Source of the DNA: Gymnorhina tibicen
Lineage: Eukaryota > Chordata > Aves > Passeriformes > Artamidae
NCBI GenBank assembly: GCA_013399875.1
Contig: VXAZ01000342.1
Span: 321,736 to 385,735 of the forward strand
Length of the DNA: 64,000 nucleotides
Direction: 5' to 3'
The notes under the pieces are model-generated. The model was not told the origin of the DNA and made no database searches. It saw only the letters and a list, made by a program, of their open reading frames with translations. Both the position numbers and the translations under genes were made by a program. Each line of letters begins with the position of its first letter. The first letter of the stretch is position 1. Shown in pieces: positions 37,400 to 50,415 of this stretch.

Positions 37400-38468
37400 C
37401 TACATAAAATGAAAATGTGGTTATATCAGAGCATTCATCTCACTTTTAATTTAGCTCGCATAGGTGAGAATATTAGTGAAGACACTGCTGCACTGCCTTC
37501 ATCAGGAATTGGCAACTGTAATGCTTGGTGCAGGCTTTTAAAGGGACAATACTCAAGCTGCTAGACCACACTGCCAGACCTTCACTGCTCCTGTTACAAA
37601 CGCTGGCAAAGTTACTGGCTCCTGCTGCAGTCACACCTACCTTGTGCTGTGAAAACATACCCTATTAGTGGCTAATTTTTTCATGGGTGCTATCACTAAT
37701 TCTTGCTCCCCAAATGCACATTCTTCTAGTGATGCTCAAAGCATGAAACACAAAAGCTTAAGTTTCGAAAGGACCACAAATTTTCCTGTCTTTACAGACT
37801 AGGAAAGCGGAGTTATCCTGCATGTGACTAACTTCTCTCACAATCTTTGGAGAACTGGCTCTTTAGAAAATTACCTTGACTTCAAAGTTTAAAAAATAAA
37901 AAAATCCCTGAAAAAACAAAAAAACTTTTTCTCAATTTTTCTTATTTTTCTTGAAATTGCATGTCAGATAGGCTGTAAAGCAAGCCCAAGTAGTTGGAAT
38001 TCAAGAATCTTGCCTTCAACACAAAGCTTTCACTTGAAGAAAAAAGGATACAGCATAATCCACAACCCATTTTCTATGACCCTATTCAGATTGCTTTCAT
38101 TCAAATAAATGTGCCCATTTCAAGTCTGAACCTGAACTACAGTTCTTCTGTGAAACACACTGAGAACCTCAACAGGACATTCCTCCCAAGTGCACAACTC
38201 CCTCTAGTAACTATTAACTCAGGTAGGAAATGCAGTAAGTGAATCAGTAACAATTATGTTTTGTTGGGGATAAAACCTGTACTATATAAGCTGAAACAGT
38301 TTCCTGGGCCAAGAGCACCAGCTTCCTGCAAGGTTTGCTGCTGTTCATCACCAGATATGCTACAAGAAAGCAATATGGTGGTGCAACTCAAGGTACAGAT
38401 GAGCAAATACTAAGCGAGTTACTTACTCCAGAAGAGGTAAACAGTCCAGCTTTGTATTCCACAAACAA

Positions 38469-39790
38469 CATAGAATCATAGAACCATTAAGGTTGAGAAA
38501 GACCTTCAAGATCGTCAAGTCCAACCTTTGACTGAACATCACCTTATCAACTAAACCACATAACCATAAGTGCCACATCCACTTGTTTCTTGAGTACTAC
38601 CAGAGGTGGTGAGTCCACCACTGCCCTGGGCAGTCCATTCCAATGCTTACCCACCCTTTCAGTGAAGAAATTCATCCTTACGTCCAACCTTGAGGATACG
38701 TCCTCTTGTCCTCTCACTAGCTGCCTGGGAGAAGAGACAACCTCCCTTCAGGTTGTAGTGAGATCTCCCCTGAGCTTCCTTTTCTCCAGGCTAAACAACC
38801 CCAGCTCCCTCAGCCATTGCCATAGGACATGATCTCTAGAGCCTTCACCACATCTGTTGCCCTTTGCTGGACACTCTCCAGCACCTCAGTGTTCTTCTTG
38901 TAGTGAGGGGCCCAAAACTGAACACAGGACTTGAGGTGTGACCTCATCATTGCCGAGTACAGGGGGGCAATCCCTGCCCCGGCCCTGCTGGCCACACTAT
39001 TGCTGATACAGGCCAGGATGCCACTGGCCTTCTCAGCCACCTGGGCTCACAGATAGTTCATGTTCAGCTGCTGTCAACCAGCACCCCCAGGTCCTTTTCT
39101 ACTGGGCAGCTCTCCAGTCACTCTTCCCCCAGCCTGTAGCACTGCATGGGGTTGTTGTGACTCAACTGCAGCCTTGGCCCATGGATCCAGCCTGCCCCTA
39201 CCTTCCAGCAGGTCAACACTCCCACCCAGGCTGGTGTCATCTGTGAACTTACTGAGCGTGCACTCAACGGCCTCTTTCAAATCATTGATATTTAACGGGA
39301 CTGGACCCAACACTGAGCCCATTGGGGAACACCAATTGTGACCAGATGCCAACTGGATATACCACCGCTCACCACAACTTTCTGGGCCCAGTCATCCAGC
39401 CACTTCTTACCTGCACCTGTCCATGACCTGGGCTGACAGCTTTTCCAGGACAATGTTGTGGAAGACAGTGTCAAAGGCCTTATTAAAGTCCAAGTAGACA
39501 ATACCCATAGCCTTTCCCTCATCCACCAGGTGGATCACCATCTCATAGAAGGAGATCAGTTTGGTCAAGCAGAACCTGCCTTTCCTAAACCCATGCTGGC
39601 TAGGCCTGATCACCTGGTTACCCTGTACATGCCATGTCATAGCACTCAAGATGATCTCTTCCATGACCTTCCCCAGCACCGAGGTCAGGCTGGAAGGTCT
39701 GTAGTTCCCTCGATACTCCTTACAACCTTCTTGCAGGTGGGTTTCAGACTGGCTAGCCTCCATGGAATGAAGGAGATGATGTCCTGCTCA
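38469..39790 (-). mobile_element. CR1 non-LTR retrotransposon, 5'-truncated, dead
   Basis: This is a CR1 LINE copy read on the minus strand. Its 3' end is at the low-coordinate side and starts with two tandem octamer-like units (CATAGAAT, CATAGAAC). These are followed by the CR1 3'-UTR block, which contains AAGGTTGAGAAAGACCTTCA on the plus strand. Going up in coordinate the sequence runs into the C-terminal and palm parts of reverse transcriptase and stops abruptly near 39,790, so the 5' part of the element is missing, as in most avian CR1 copies. Compared with the family as I remember it, about 40-60 bp is missing near 39,170-39,190, inside the segment after the catalytic aspartates. The coding part is spread over three frames, so the copy is inactive. 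The upper boundary is approximate. Confidence 0.93.
38810..39763 (-). pseudogene. CR1 reverse-transcriptase remnant, frameshifted
   Basis: This is the degenerate coding part of the CR1 copy. In the frame 39,763-39,407 the conceptual product shows the fingers motif GNYRPSSLTS at residues 19-28, GFRKGR at 58-63 and the palm motif LDFNKAFD at 91-98, which carries the first catalytic aspartate. The frame then breaks. The segment with [15 protein letters not shown] continues in the frame 39,522-39,292. PMGSVLGPV and the FTDDT box, equivalent to the usual (F/Y)ADD catalytic motif but with T for A, lie in the frame 39,352-39,074. The downstream [17 protein letters not shown] segment lies in 39,040-38,810. 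At least two frame changes plus a deletion rule out a functional enzyme. Family assignment is from motif order; the inactivity is seen directly. Confidence 0.9.
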
Positions 39791-40204
39791 CACAAAACCA
39801 GGCAGGACATACACATACTCTGAGCTCTCCATTTGAAAACTGTTAATTTAATGGTTGCAGTTAGTTGGGTCAGACTCTACAAACAGATGAATAAACAACC
39901 CCTCTCCAATGACAATATTAATGGACCAAAATTTGGAGATACAGACCTTAATGTTTTACTGCTGTAAATCTTCCCCTGTTCTTACACCTCAGAAATGTCA
40001 TAAGATCTTCCAATGTCTTTAATAAAAGCCAACATCTCAGAAAAATAACAAGTACCAGTAAGAAGCTAAATAAACAAAACAGAAATTTAATAAGAAATTC
40101 TAATTCTATAATCCACTATAAAAGTTTAAAATATTAACAAATACAATCTTAATATCTTTTAAGATAACTATCATCATAAACATATCTCAGTGGCATAAAC
40201 ACAT

Positions 40205-40322
40205 TACAGAACCACAGAACAGGTCAGGTTGGAAGAGACCACAATGGGTCATCTGGTCCAACCTCCCTACTTAAGCAAGGTCATCCTAGAGCACATTGCA
40301 CAGGATTGCATCCAGATATTGC
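40205..40322 (-). mobile_element. CR1 3'-end fragment
   Basis: On the plus strand the sequence runs ACAGAACCACAGAAC, then AGGTCAGGTTGGAAGAGACC and ATCTGGTCCAACC, then GCACATTGCACAGGATTGCA. This is the reverse complement of a CR1 3' end of a different subfamily from the copy at 38.5-39.8 kb. About 118 bp is recognisable before similarity fades. It lies just downstream, in minus-strand sense, of the exon candidate at 40,416-40,507. Confidence 0.8.
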
Positions 40323-40415
40323 TTAGCCAAAGTCTGCTCTTTCCTGCAATTTGCTTACAGCCTGTATCTGGTTTTTCGTTTGAGAATGCCATGCATCAGT
40401 CAGATGCTTTCTTAC

Positions 40416-40507
40416 CTTTTTTCCCATTAATTTCTGAAAATGTTCTATTATTGGACTATTCCTTGGGCTTGATTCAACAATCTCAATTAATTGTTGAGTT
40501 ACTCTAG
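40416..40507 (-). CDS. Candidate internal coding exon, unidentified gene
   Basis: The minus-strand donor AAAAAG/GTAAGAAAG is near-consensus. The acceptor GGACTCTTGACTACAG is fair. The 92-nt segment between them is open in only one useful frame: two bases finish a split codon, then 30 codons end exactly at the splice site. The peptide (RVTQQLIEIVESSPRNSP, then EHFQKLMGKK) is amphipathic and looks like real protein, probably helical. Length and phase (2 in, 0 out) fit an ordinary internal vertebrate exon. The next exon would have to start in phase 0, as the candidate at 37,309-37,399 does. No family is recognised. CR1 fragments lie on its downstream side, consistent with an intron there. Of all the exon candidates in the window this is among the most convincing. 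Confidence 0.45.
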
Positions 40508-43500
40508 CTGTAGTCAAGAGTCCTTAATCATATATTTTATCTCACACTGTTTAACACTTAATAGACTTATTTGCTAGCAGACTAAAGATTAAAAGCTCCC
40601 TCTTTTTTTTTTCCTTTTGAACACTGGTCCTTCAATGCTGTTTGATCCTGAAAAGTTGTAAGATACTGTACCTTAGAGCATGAGTGTATTACAGTTAAAG
40701 GATCAGACCTGAAAAGTCGGGTATTGTCTGTACTTCATGTCCCTATCTCCAATCACTTCCTTTTTGACTCTGGAAACAGGAACTACTCAAAATACTCAGA
40801 AGAGATTTTCACTAAAAGTGTCATTCTTATAATTACTCATGTCACCAGACCCCGACTTTTCTGCAGAAAAATCACATAGTACACATAGTACAAAACATTT
40901 TAAAAGCACCGTACCTAAACAAATACCAATTCTTAAATAACAATTTAATTCCAAGAAATAACTTGGAAAATATCATCTTCTTACTGAACAGACCTGCTTT
41001 CAGAGAGTAGTAAGGCAAATGCTTCCTCACATTACAGTTCAGTTTTTGCCACTCTTTACTGCTGTTAAGCCACCAAAACTAACACAATTTCACTCATTCT
41101 GAGGAGTCCCACCCCTGTTCCTGCAGCAATAGTATTATTAACAAAGTTCTCTTTGCCCCACCAAAATTTTAATCTTCATTACATCTCTACAGTCCCACTA
41201 AACACCACCATAATTTACCAAAAAAAACCTAGGCTATGCAAGCTTAAACGAGGGCAAAATAAATGTTATTCATGATGAGAATCTGAAAGAAAAAAAGGAC
41301 TGCAAAGGGAAAAAAAAAAAAGACTGTGAAAGATTTAATGAGCTCAAGCTATTTAACTTATCAAAGAGAAGAAGTGAAGATCTGAAAATACCTACCCAGG
41401 AAACAAAATTTCAATAATGTAAGCAGCTGATAAGCATGTAGCAAGCAAATGTAGAAGTAAAAAAAGAAAAACAAACCAAAAAAAAAACCCCAAAAAACCC
41501 CCAACATAACAGAAGGCAGAGACGAAACAAATTTAGACTGATATGTGAAGAACCCAAATTACTTTAAATCTGAGAAAAGCTCAATTACTCTTCTGATATA
41601 TTTCTTTAGGTACAAATAATTATAGAACCTAAAGCAGAAATCCTAAAACTGTATTATACAGACAGGCCATTTATTTATTCTCTACATATATTTATCTTCC
41701 TTCTGGCAACAAAGGTGTAAGGTGCCTCAACCTGTCTTTCCTGACTGCTTGTTCATACACAAATGAGTCTCACTCCTCTTCATGAATGCAGAACATCCAG
41801 TGCCCTATTTGTAATTTCTTCTTTAATTTCAGCAGTTTCTGAAGGAACTCCAAAGAAACATCTCTAACTATAAAATTCCCTGAGCAAGAGACCTGAGTTA
41901 GCTTTAGAAAGTTAGTGAGAAAGAGCCATGCTGACATGCTGTGATCTATGATGAGACGAACACACTGAAACAAAATGAGAAAAGTGAACTAATGGGCTTT
42001 GAAACATGGAATCAGCTTATAGAATTATTTGGAAAGTGATAGAGCATGAAGAAGAGCACAAAACCATATGCACCATTGTGTACCTCCAGTATCACACTAA
42101 GGTGACTTGCCTACACACCCTAAGAACTAACCTAACTAAGCCAGCCTGGATAAAGAAAGAGTTACAGTGATTTTAGTGTGCTGCCATATTGAGGAAAAAA
42201 AAAGCATAAAGTAGAAGGAAGATATTTAAGCCAAAAATTGTAGGAAAAAAGTACATTAGATACCTTAAAAATTACCAATTAAAAGTCTTTCATAGTTCAG
42301 AAACTTATTAGTGAAAATTATCTTTAGCTTGCAAATTTTACATTTGCAGTTATCTGAATTAAGATGCGGGAAAATATTTGGAGCTCCTTGTCAAATTTTT
42401 AAGGGGAATATTTTGATATGAATGATTAAAAGTATGCATAGGTAAATTCCCTTTTGAACTGCTTTCATACTTGAACTCAAACATCTTTAAGAAGGGATGG
42501 AAGCAATTATTTCTGTTCTGATAATCTTGAGAAAAAAATGGCAGTAGAACCACAAAAGGCAGAGTGAAGAGCATTTTAAAATTCACAGGAACACTCACTT
42601 ATCCAAGGAAATTCATTGTAGCTGATCTAAACTGCATGCTCTATTTCAAATGGCTTATAAGATAGCAGAGAATGGCACTTGGTAAGACAAAAGCATTTCA
42701 AAGTCTTAAAAAACAAATAGCTAGCAGAGATACAACTGTAATAAAGCTCTTTGAAACCAGTAAAAGCCTCAAATACAAGCTCATTTAGACATGAATCTAT
42801 TCTTCAGGAAACAGATCTGCAAATAAGAGACATTTCCAGAGCAGTAACTAAAATACAACATAATTATGTTCAAAATAAAAAGAAGCATTTGATTGTGAGT
42901 TGTTTCATGAGCAGGTCTGTGGGCACAGATCTACAGTGGCAAAAAAAGATGTCTGTGAAAACCGACTATCAAAATGCTATCTAGATTTTCAAGAGCAATC
43001 ATGAACCTACAGAATTATTCACTAAACTGTAGTGGAGGTTCAATATTTATCTTTCTTACAACATGTATTTTCAACAATGGCTACAAATACAGACAAAAAC
43101 ACTATTTAAATTGGAATCTGAGATAACTACAGTTCTTACAGCTACAATACCTTAAAGAACTCATTCTTTCAAAACATGAACCATTATCTCAGAATAGTGA
43201 TAATAAAATAATAATCACAATACTAAGAGCAATGGTGAAAGATAGTAATGATAACTTTATTGACTTAAATCTCTCTCCCCCTCTATATCTACACATATAA
43301 AAAGAGTATAAAGGGTTTCCTGTAATTAAACAAAAAAACCCAAACAGCTAAATAACTTTCATAATTAAATATACATTATGGAAGCTCAACAAGTGTGTTC
43401 TTATATGGTTCAGCTTGGAGGTCAAAGGCCAGATCTCCATGTTTTCACCCAAAGTCCTGCTTTCAGTCACAGAAAATGCTAAATCAGTAAAGAAACTTAG

Positions 43501-46500
43501 AGCATTCAATGAGAAACACAACTTCGGGGGGGGGAAGGAAGTCATGGCAGTAAAAAACACACATTTTTTCTACAAATTTAAAATGTGGCAACTATATATA
43601 TTCGGACTTTTCATTAAAATAACTCATAATTTCAGTGACCAGTAATCTTGATGGGGGCTTGATCATTTTAAATACAGGATACATTGAAATTAACATAAAT
43701 TCAGCTTCTCTTTGAAAGCTTCTGAGGAGCTGTTGCTTGGGTAGTGTTTTAACATTGACCTGTCAGGAAAAAAATGCTAGAAAATGCAGACCTGGGCTGC
43801 TCAGTCTCAGCCATGAAATCCCCTTTAAGTCTATACACAGCAGCTAGAGAATTACAGGCATGTTTTTCAAAAATGCAATCCCAGAATTAGCCTTTGAACA
43901 AGAAGCATATTTGGTATACCTAAGTAAGTAAACAAAATCAGGTTAGAAAAAAAAATATATGAAATATTCTAAAAATATTTTTATAGCGAGCTTTGTACCT
44001 CGCTATTTTTCAAGTCCCTTACAAAATGGAAACAGAGTGGTTGAGCCATTTTTGGTCAAGTCTCTCCTCTACCGCAAAGAGTTACAAAAAATGCAGTTTC
44101 ACTGAAAATGCAGGAAGGTGAAGATTCCACCTGTTAACTCTTACATTCCAGATAATCATGTGTGGCAGGCAATGTAAGTGCTTTAGTAAATAGGTACTGG
44201 GATCTTCTAAGGAACCTATTAGTTTCAGGAAGAAGGTAAGTCCTTGGGCATCTTGCTATTGCTTCCACATTCACTGCACCATAAAGACCAAAGCAATCTA
44301 TATTCTAGGTATCCCATGTAGCAGAGTGTTTAAAACATTATTAACATTGCAACAATAAATATGAACCACTAAAAGCTGCTGAATATAAAGTACTACGTGT
44401 AAAAGTGGCATTTGTTCCTGTTAAAAAATGTGCTGATGTTTTTAAAAGATAGAGCAATGCTCAACACCTTTCATACTGGATGGCATACCCAATTCTAGAC
44501 TTCACAAAACAAAAGACTTATCACAAACATTCCTAAACCTCCTGACATCTTCAGAAATTCAGACAAAAGACATTCTTCTCGATTGTTCATCCCAGTAAAT
44601 CTCAGACATTTCAGTGTAGACAAATGCCAAAGGGGAAAAAAAATCAATCAAACAATTAAAACAACCTACTAAATTTCACTATATAACAAAGGAGGAACTG
44701 TGTGTGTTACATAATTTACAAAAACAGCAAGACATTATCATAAATCCTGCCAACAAGGGAGGAGCTGTAGTTCTTTGGTATGGGGTTCATTACACTAAAG
44801 AGGCAGCAAAACAAATGGCAGAAATGCGTTGCTTTAAAATGCCCTGTTTTTTTTTATCCAGAAGTTGTAAAGTTATTTCTGTAGCATGAAATTCCATATA
44901 AGATGTATACAAGTTATAAGGATATCAGAGTAGGGAAAATGCCAGAATTCACAAGCCAAATAATAGGGCACCCTACCATGGTAAGGTATTCCTAAGTTCC
45001 TGAAACAGTAGCTGTGTCTTATGGTGACTTGGCATCAAGCCCACGTTGAAACCCTATCAACATAAATACGGCCTTCTTTGCATGCACAGCAGACCTCATG
45101 AACATCACTTCCAACAATACAAAGTACCTTCTCCCCACTGTGGATATTTGGTGGTATATAATATTACCATCTTGATACAGAAAGTTAAGCAGTTAAGCCC
45201 CTTACAGTTCAAAATGCCCCATAAAGTCTACAAACCATCACTGACATCAAAAATGGACTAAAAGAATTAATATTTCAGAAATTCATTAAAAATTAAGAAT
45301 ACTCATTTTTACAACTTCCTAAGTTTAGCAGAATGTGTTCTTGTGCCAAATTGTTTCATATTTAAGAAGGAGATTGTTATTCCCAGGAAAATATTGCAAG
45401 CTGCAGAACTGAACCACAATTACTTTTCTTTCAAAAAAAATGGATTGTATGTATTTTACAAATTCTTATAATTGGAACTAATTCTACCGGCAACAAGATA
45501 TACTAGATATTCTATATACTAGTATTTAGAGCACTATGTATAATATCTAAAAAATTTAATAGAAGAAAATTTTCATAATTTATTGAAATGTTCTGCAGCA
45601 AGTCCTGGAAAATGCTAGTTAAACACTGTGATACAGCTTAATTCTGAAATTCATTAATTTCTGTGGTTTGACTGTGAAGAAACTGCAGTGTTTTTTAACC
45701 CAGTTTCCAGCACTACAACTCTTAAAATTCTTAACTCCGAAAAATCCAGCTCTAGACCAAATGCTTCTGACAGAAGTTATTAATTCTTCATCCTAATGAA
45801 GTGATAGTGAAAATAAAAACAACAGGCTAGAAGCCAATCTTTCAACTCAGTGTTCTACATCCCTCCCTCCATGAAACCTTCTATTCACATCAATACAACT
45901 CCAAATCCTGCCTTCTTCTCTAAAAGCCTCTTTTGGTTATTTTGCAGCTTCAGGAATAAGACTTCTCCATCAGGCAGTCCTCTCTTGCCCATTATTAGTT
46001 ACTTCTGTTACAACATCTTAAATCCTTCCCCAGATGTGAATGCCCTCCCCCTAACTATCATTCCCCATTTAGTTCACATTGCCTGTGGTTGCCGCACGGT
46101 CTCTAGGGCGCACTGCTGCGGGGATCAGAGTTCTGCCCTGCTTTCCTTGCCCATTATGTACCCAGACAACAGTTCACTGGAGGTGAAGGTTTCAGGACCC
46201 AGCACGTACAGAAGTAGCCATGTATGAGAGGTCCTTAGGCATGGATATGAAAAAGGGGAAGGGGGGTTCAAAGACGCTGATCCCACTTTATCCAACAACC
46301 ACCTGAAATCAGTACTGTCTGTATTGTGGATAGAGCTAGTGGACAAACAAAATACTGGTATGTCAGTTAAAGAAAAGGTACGTGGAAACAGCATATGCAC
46401 AAAAATAGTCTTCTGATAATTTCCACTGCTCTGTCTACAACTCCAATAAAGCCATCGAGTATCTCTTTAGACTGAGAAGATACCAACTTCTACAGACTGT

Positions 46501-46660
46501 TGTCAAGTTAACCTGACAAAAGTTTCCAGATGATGAAAACACAGTGTAAGGATACAGAGAACTTTGGTTTTCCTATATAATTTTTTCCACCTACATAACT
46601 TTCGATTTTTGTTCTGAATGGCTGTTGTCATTGCCTCTTTCCACAAAAGAAGGGTACTGC

Positions 46661-46684
46661 GGGGGGGGCGGGGAGGGGAGGTGG
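46661..46684 (+). other. G-quadruplex-type G-run
   Basis: Plus strand: a run of eight G, C, four G, A, four G, A, GG, T, GG. This satisfies the usual four-tract pattern with one-base loops. It stands alone in AT-rich sequence. Confidence 0.8.
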
Positions 46685-48019
46685 AAACAAATGCCTTTAG
46701 AATTCCTGAAGATCAGACTCAAAGTAGCCAGCTGTAGCAAAACCCAGCTTGCTCTGCTTTAGCCAGACTGAAGGCAACCACAGAAAGAAAACAAGAGAGA
46801 TTTCTTTTCTTCCCCTCTTCCCTCCCCTTCAGAAGCACTAACAACTTTTCTCTTCTAGCTTAGCCACTGAAGGAGGAAAGTGATAATCCCTTTGAAATTC
46901 AGCACTTAACACCTATACGGTAGGTGATAATTGCTGCATTCCAAGAGGATTAGCACAGTGGAACCTACTTTACAGTGAAGTCAGACCATTCTGAATAGAG
47001 TGAAGTTTTGCTAAAACCATGCCTACTCAGGGAAATCTTGAGGTTCCCACTGTTTCTGGGTAGACAAGGATCTCGTAGCTTCAGACGTTTCCATCAGATC
47101 TGAAAAAACCCGTTGAAGAAACCAACTGGTGTTTAAAACAGCTAGAAGAATAGAGCATTCCTAAAGAAGTGCAAACTAATATAATTTTATTGACATAGCT
47201 TGGGGAAAATGCTACACAGGCCATCTTTTCTTACAGACAGTAGAATATTTCCATCATCATTAACATTTGGCAGGAGTATTGTGAACTAGGTCCTCACAGT
47301 AAAACAGTAGTCAGTAATTTAATACTGTATCAGAACCCAGAGGTCTAAGTGACACTGTCTGATCCTGCATAGCTATAGGGGGTGCTTTCTATACTAATGT
47401 TAGGCCACTAACAGGGAAAAAATAGTCCCCAAAAAAGCAAGAGGCATGACTGGTACAAGTCCACTCAAAAAAGAGAATAATTTAGGGCTTTCATTCCAGC
47501 AGCGGAGACTTAGGCTCAGCCTGAATTCCCGAGTTCTTCCACTGTGCAGCACCTCCCAGAGAGCAGAGGATGCTCTGTAACAAGTGGGCTTCTCCCCTCC
47601 GAACAAGCCAAGATATGCAGGGCATGGAGGATGGTGCACGCCCGTATCTCACCTTTCCCTGCCACCAGAATATGGCCAGAGGGAGCATCCAAAGGATGAA
47701 ATCAATGCACTACCACAGACACCCACCCCATTTGTTTTGCAATACACAGCAGGCCAGCTTACCAAGATATAGTAAATCAGAGTTCCAAGAGACAGAGGAA
47801 AGTGGCTTCCACTGCCTTCATACATTTTTCTTTCTTTCTTTTACTTCTCCCTTCATTACAGCTAAGCCCCCTCCTGTTTCCTCCTTTTAAACACAGTGTT
47901 AAAACTGCTGTGTAATCCACAGTTCATTTTCCAGGCTAGGCTCGGCTCGGGGCACTGCCCCAATGCAGGATGCAGGAAAATTTCATGGCAGACAGGATGA
48001 CAATACATAAAATTGGTTT

Positions 48020-48038
48020 CCCCCACCCCCCCACCNCA
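48020..48038. other. C-run with an ambiguous base (N at 48,036)
   Basis: CCCCC A CCCCCCC A CC N CA. The only N in the window lies in this C-rich run, so run length and the base at 48,036 are probably uncertain in the assembly. Confidence 0.95.
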
Positions 48039-49759
48039 CTTGTAGCAACACAACTGCTGATGAAAACACAGGGTGAACTGTTTTCCCAAAACAGATGAGG
48101 ATTAATAAAAATAATAATGAAGGGGAGAGAGGAAGGGGGAAAGCAGACAGCATTTTCAACCTAGACCTGATCCTGTGCCGAAAATGGTCACACATGGCTG
48201 TAGAAGAGTGCGATCAGGGTGCCTGGAGGAAACAGAAGAGAGACAAAATTATCTAAACCAGTCCTGCTATCAAAAAAGGCTGTAAATCACAGCCTTGCCT
48301 CTACAGAAAGAATATAAACAACAGAGACCTTTTATCTGCTTAAGGAACCATTTATCTGATTCTTTTACCTATCATATTTATGTGATACATTTATTAACAC
48401 GTCACCAAGTAATACATGGATTTATTTAATACTTGCTTTTCATTAACTTTGAAGTTGCCGTTATTTCCTCTCTGTATGAATGCTCCAGATATTGATCTCT
48501 GAAAAGAACAACCCCCTAGCCAAATGCCATTTATTTTAAAGGAGAAGAAAACATCAGTAAAGGTTTAAATGTTAAACTTGCTTATGTTTAAATCTGCTTA
48601 TTTATAAACATATATTAATTTTTTTAATTTCCCTTAAATTTGTAGAGTATGCCTCAAGTTTCCTTGTTTCACTGCCACACACTGGTAACGAAGGGAGCCT
48701 AAACTGAGAAAAGCTGACAGCTGTAAATGTCAAGATTATTCCCACCTTATTACTGATACTCTTTTCCACAGAGCCCTCAGATCCTCTGATCATCATATAT
48801 GGCAAGTGAGCACTTAGGAACAATGTCAAAGAAACTATTTCAACATCCAGACAACTTTTAAAACTAGATAACTCTTAAAGTGAAGGTAACTCCCAACAGC
48901 CAACAGATTAAAAATGGTGACTGAAGACAGAATTTTATCCCAGGCAAATTGCCAGTGTTTTTTTTAAAGGTAAACTCCAGCTTTTAATTATCATGAACAC
49001 TCCTCCCTATGAGCATTGCCACTGCCTGGATCATCTTAAAAAGGAATAAAAATGGCATCCCACGACTGTGCTGTTGAGCTCAGATTTCCAGCAAGCACAA
49101 CAGAGAAATTACAAACTACTGCCTATAAGCAGAGCTGCAGAAATTGAACTCTGGTATAACCAAAGGGAAAGAAATTTTTAAAAAGCAAACAATGCCACAG
49201 TCAAGTGAATATAGAGTGAAATAGGGGTAAAGAAAACACATTTAAGCCTGGCTACCACTTTTGCTAATGTAGTTTTTAGTAGTTACTCAGTTCTTCTGGT
49301 TCTGTAAATTAAATTCTCTACTAAGAAAGCTAAATCAAGGATGATTAATATCTTCTGATTTAACTTCCCTTCCTCCCTCAGTTCAAAATGAAGTGAAAGT
49401 TATCCTCAGCCTGGCCTGTCATGGTGGGCAATGGTCCAAATCAAGAAAACTGGGTCAAGCATCTTTTAAAGCCAGTATTATATGCTTTAGCTTGCACAGT
49501 TATCTTTTTGTTTCTAATACAATACTGTTTCACACAAGATTTTGAATAATAGTTTTTTTCTAAGAGTGGAAAATTAACATGATAGCAATGAAAACAATAT
49601 ACATCCACTTGTCTAAAGTAATGTCCATAAAACGATTATCTTCTTTTTCCAATTTATATGTCTACTGCACCATTTTATAATTATGAGAAGATACTTCAGG
49701 GCATATGTTGTGCTGGTGTACAGCGACTTCTCTGGTGGCTGAAATCATTCAGCCTGTGG

Positions 49760-50415
49760 ACTCGTGAATCACAAAGCACCCACGGCTCAGCAAATCCTCG
49801 CATGACACATGTCATGCCGTATCTCATTGCTTCAGCGCAGTCCTCGCACTCCGCCCGTATCACCAGCAGCCAAACACTTAACTACAGACGGGCCGAGCGC
49901 TGCTGACATCACACCCCCCCGAATTCATCCCTGCTCCCATCCCCACCTAGCGAAAGCACAAGACATTTTTCTCTGCGTTAGGTTGGTACCAGGCCATTCG
50001 TAGAGGTGTCTGAATTTTGTTGCAGGGGTGCTGTGCAGATTTAGCAGTTCCCAGCAGTCTTTAGGAGGTGTTTAAAACCACCTCAAGTTAGCCGAGCAAG
50101 TAATTTGCTTGGCGAGAGTACCAACGGGTTCCTACATCAGACATTCCTGGGAGGTGCCTGCCCAATAGCAGTGGGTACAACCAGCGCTCTAATCACTGTT
50201 GAAATCATTGATAGCGCTGTCTATCCACACTATGACAGACAAAAGCTGAAATGTATTAAACATAGCAATCCATCATCCCGCAGATGGGTAGCAGGAGCCA
50301 ACAGAGTTCAGAGGGAGCGACTCCCGCTGCTAACAATGGCTGAAGTACTGACAGTTCACTACTCCTCCTTGCTCCTCACCGGGCTCTTCTCTCAGCTTCC
50401 CAAGAGCGATAAATG
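49760..50415. promoter_or_regulatory. Short CpG-rich island-like stretch
   Basis: By my count 15 CpG dinucleotides lie between 49,761 and 50,011. This is near the number expected from base composition, whereas the rest of the window is strongly CpG-depleted. About ten more follow up to 50,415. A CCAAT box is present (GCCCAATAGC, about 50,160). A 26-codon open frame begins at an ATG in good context (ACAATGG, about 50,335; reads MAEVLTVHYSSLLL). This could be an alternative promoter, an enhancer or an unmethylated exon. No transcript start is proven. Confidence 0.35.

Larger units (their letters stand above)
40508..49759. other. AT-rich non-coding stretch, probable intron
   Basis: A-rich low-complexity segments lie at 41,281-41,335 and 41,455-41,515. 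The G-run is at 46.66 kb. An 8-bp stem with CpGs (ATAGCGAG/CTCGCTAT) is at 43,983-44,006. A superb minus-strand acceptor (TTTTCTCATTTTGTTTCAG at 41,965) opens a frame that runs 64 codons to a stop at 41,770-41,772, without a good donor. No supported gene. Confidence 0.5.

Noticed and set aside
38590..39823. Plus-strand open frames over the CR1 copy.
   Set aside because: They are shadows of the minus-strand retrotransposon sequence.
41773..41964. Superb minus-strand acceptor followed by 64 open codons (starts CVRLIIDHSMSAWLFL).
   Set aside because: No adequate donor, ends in a stop without a poly(A) context, and does not fit the phase of the 40.4-kb candidate.
45850..46227. 125-codon plus-strand open frame.
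   Set aside because: Uses a non-ATG start, shows no domain, and has no splice support or conservation evidence.
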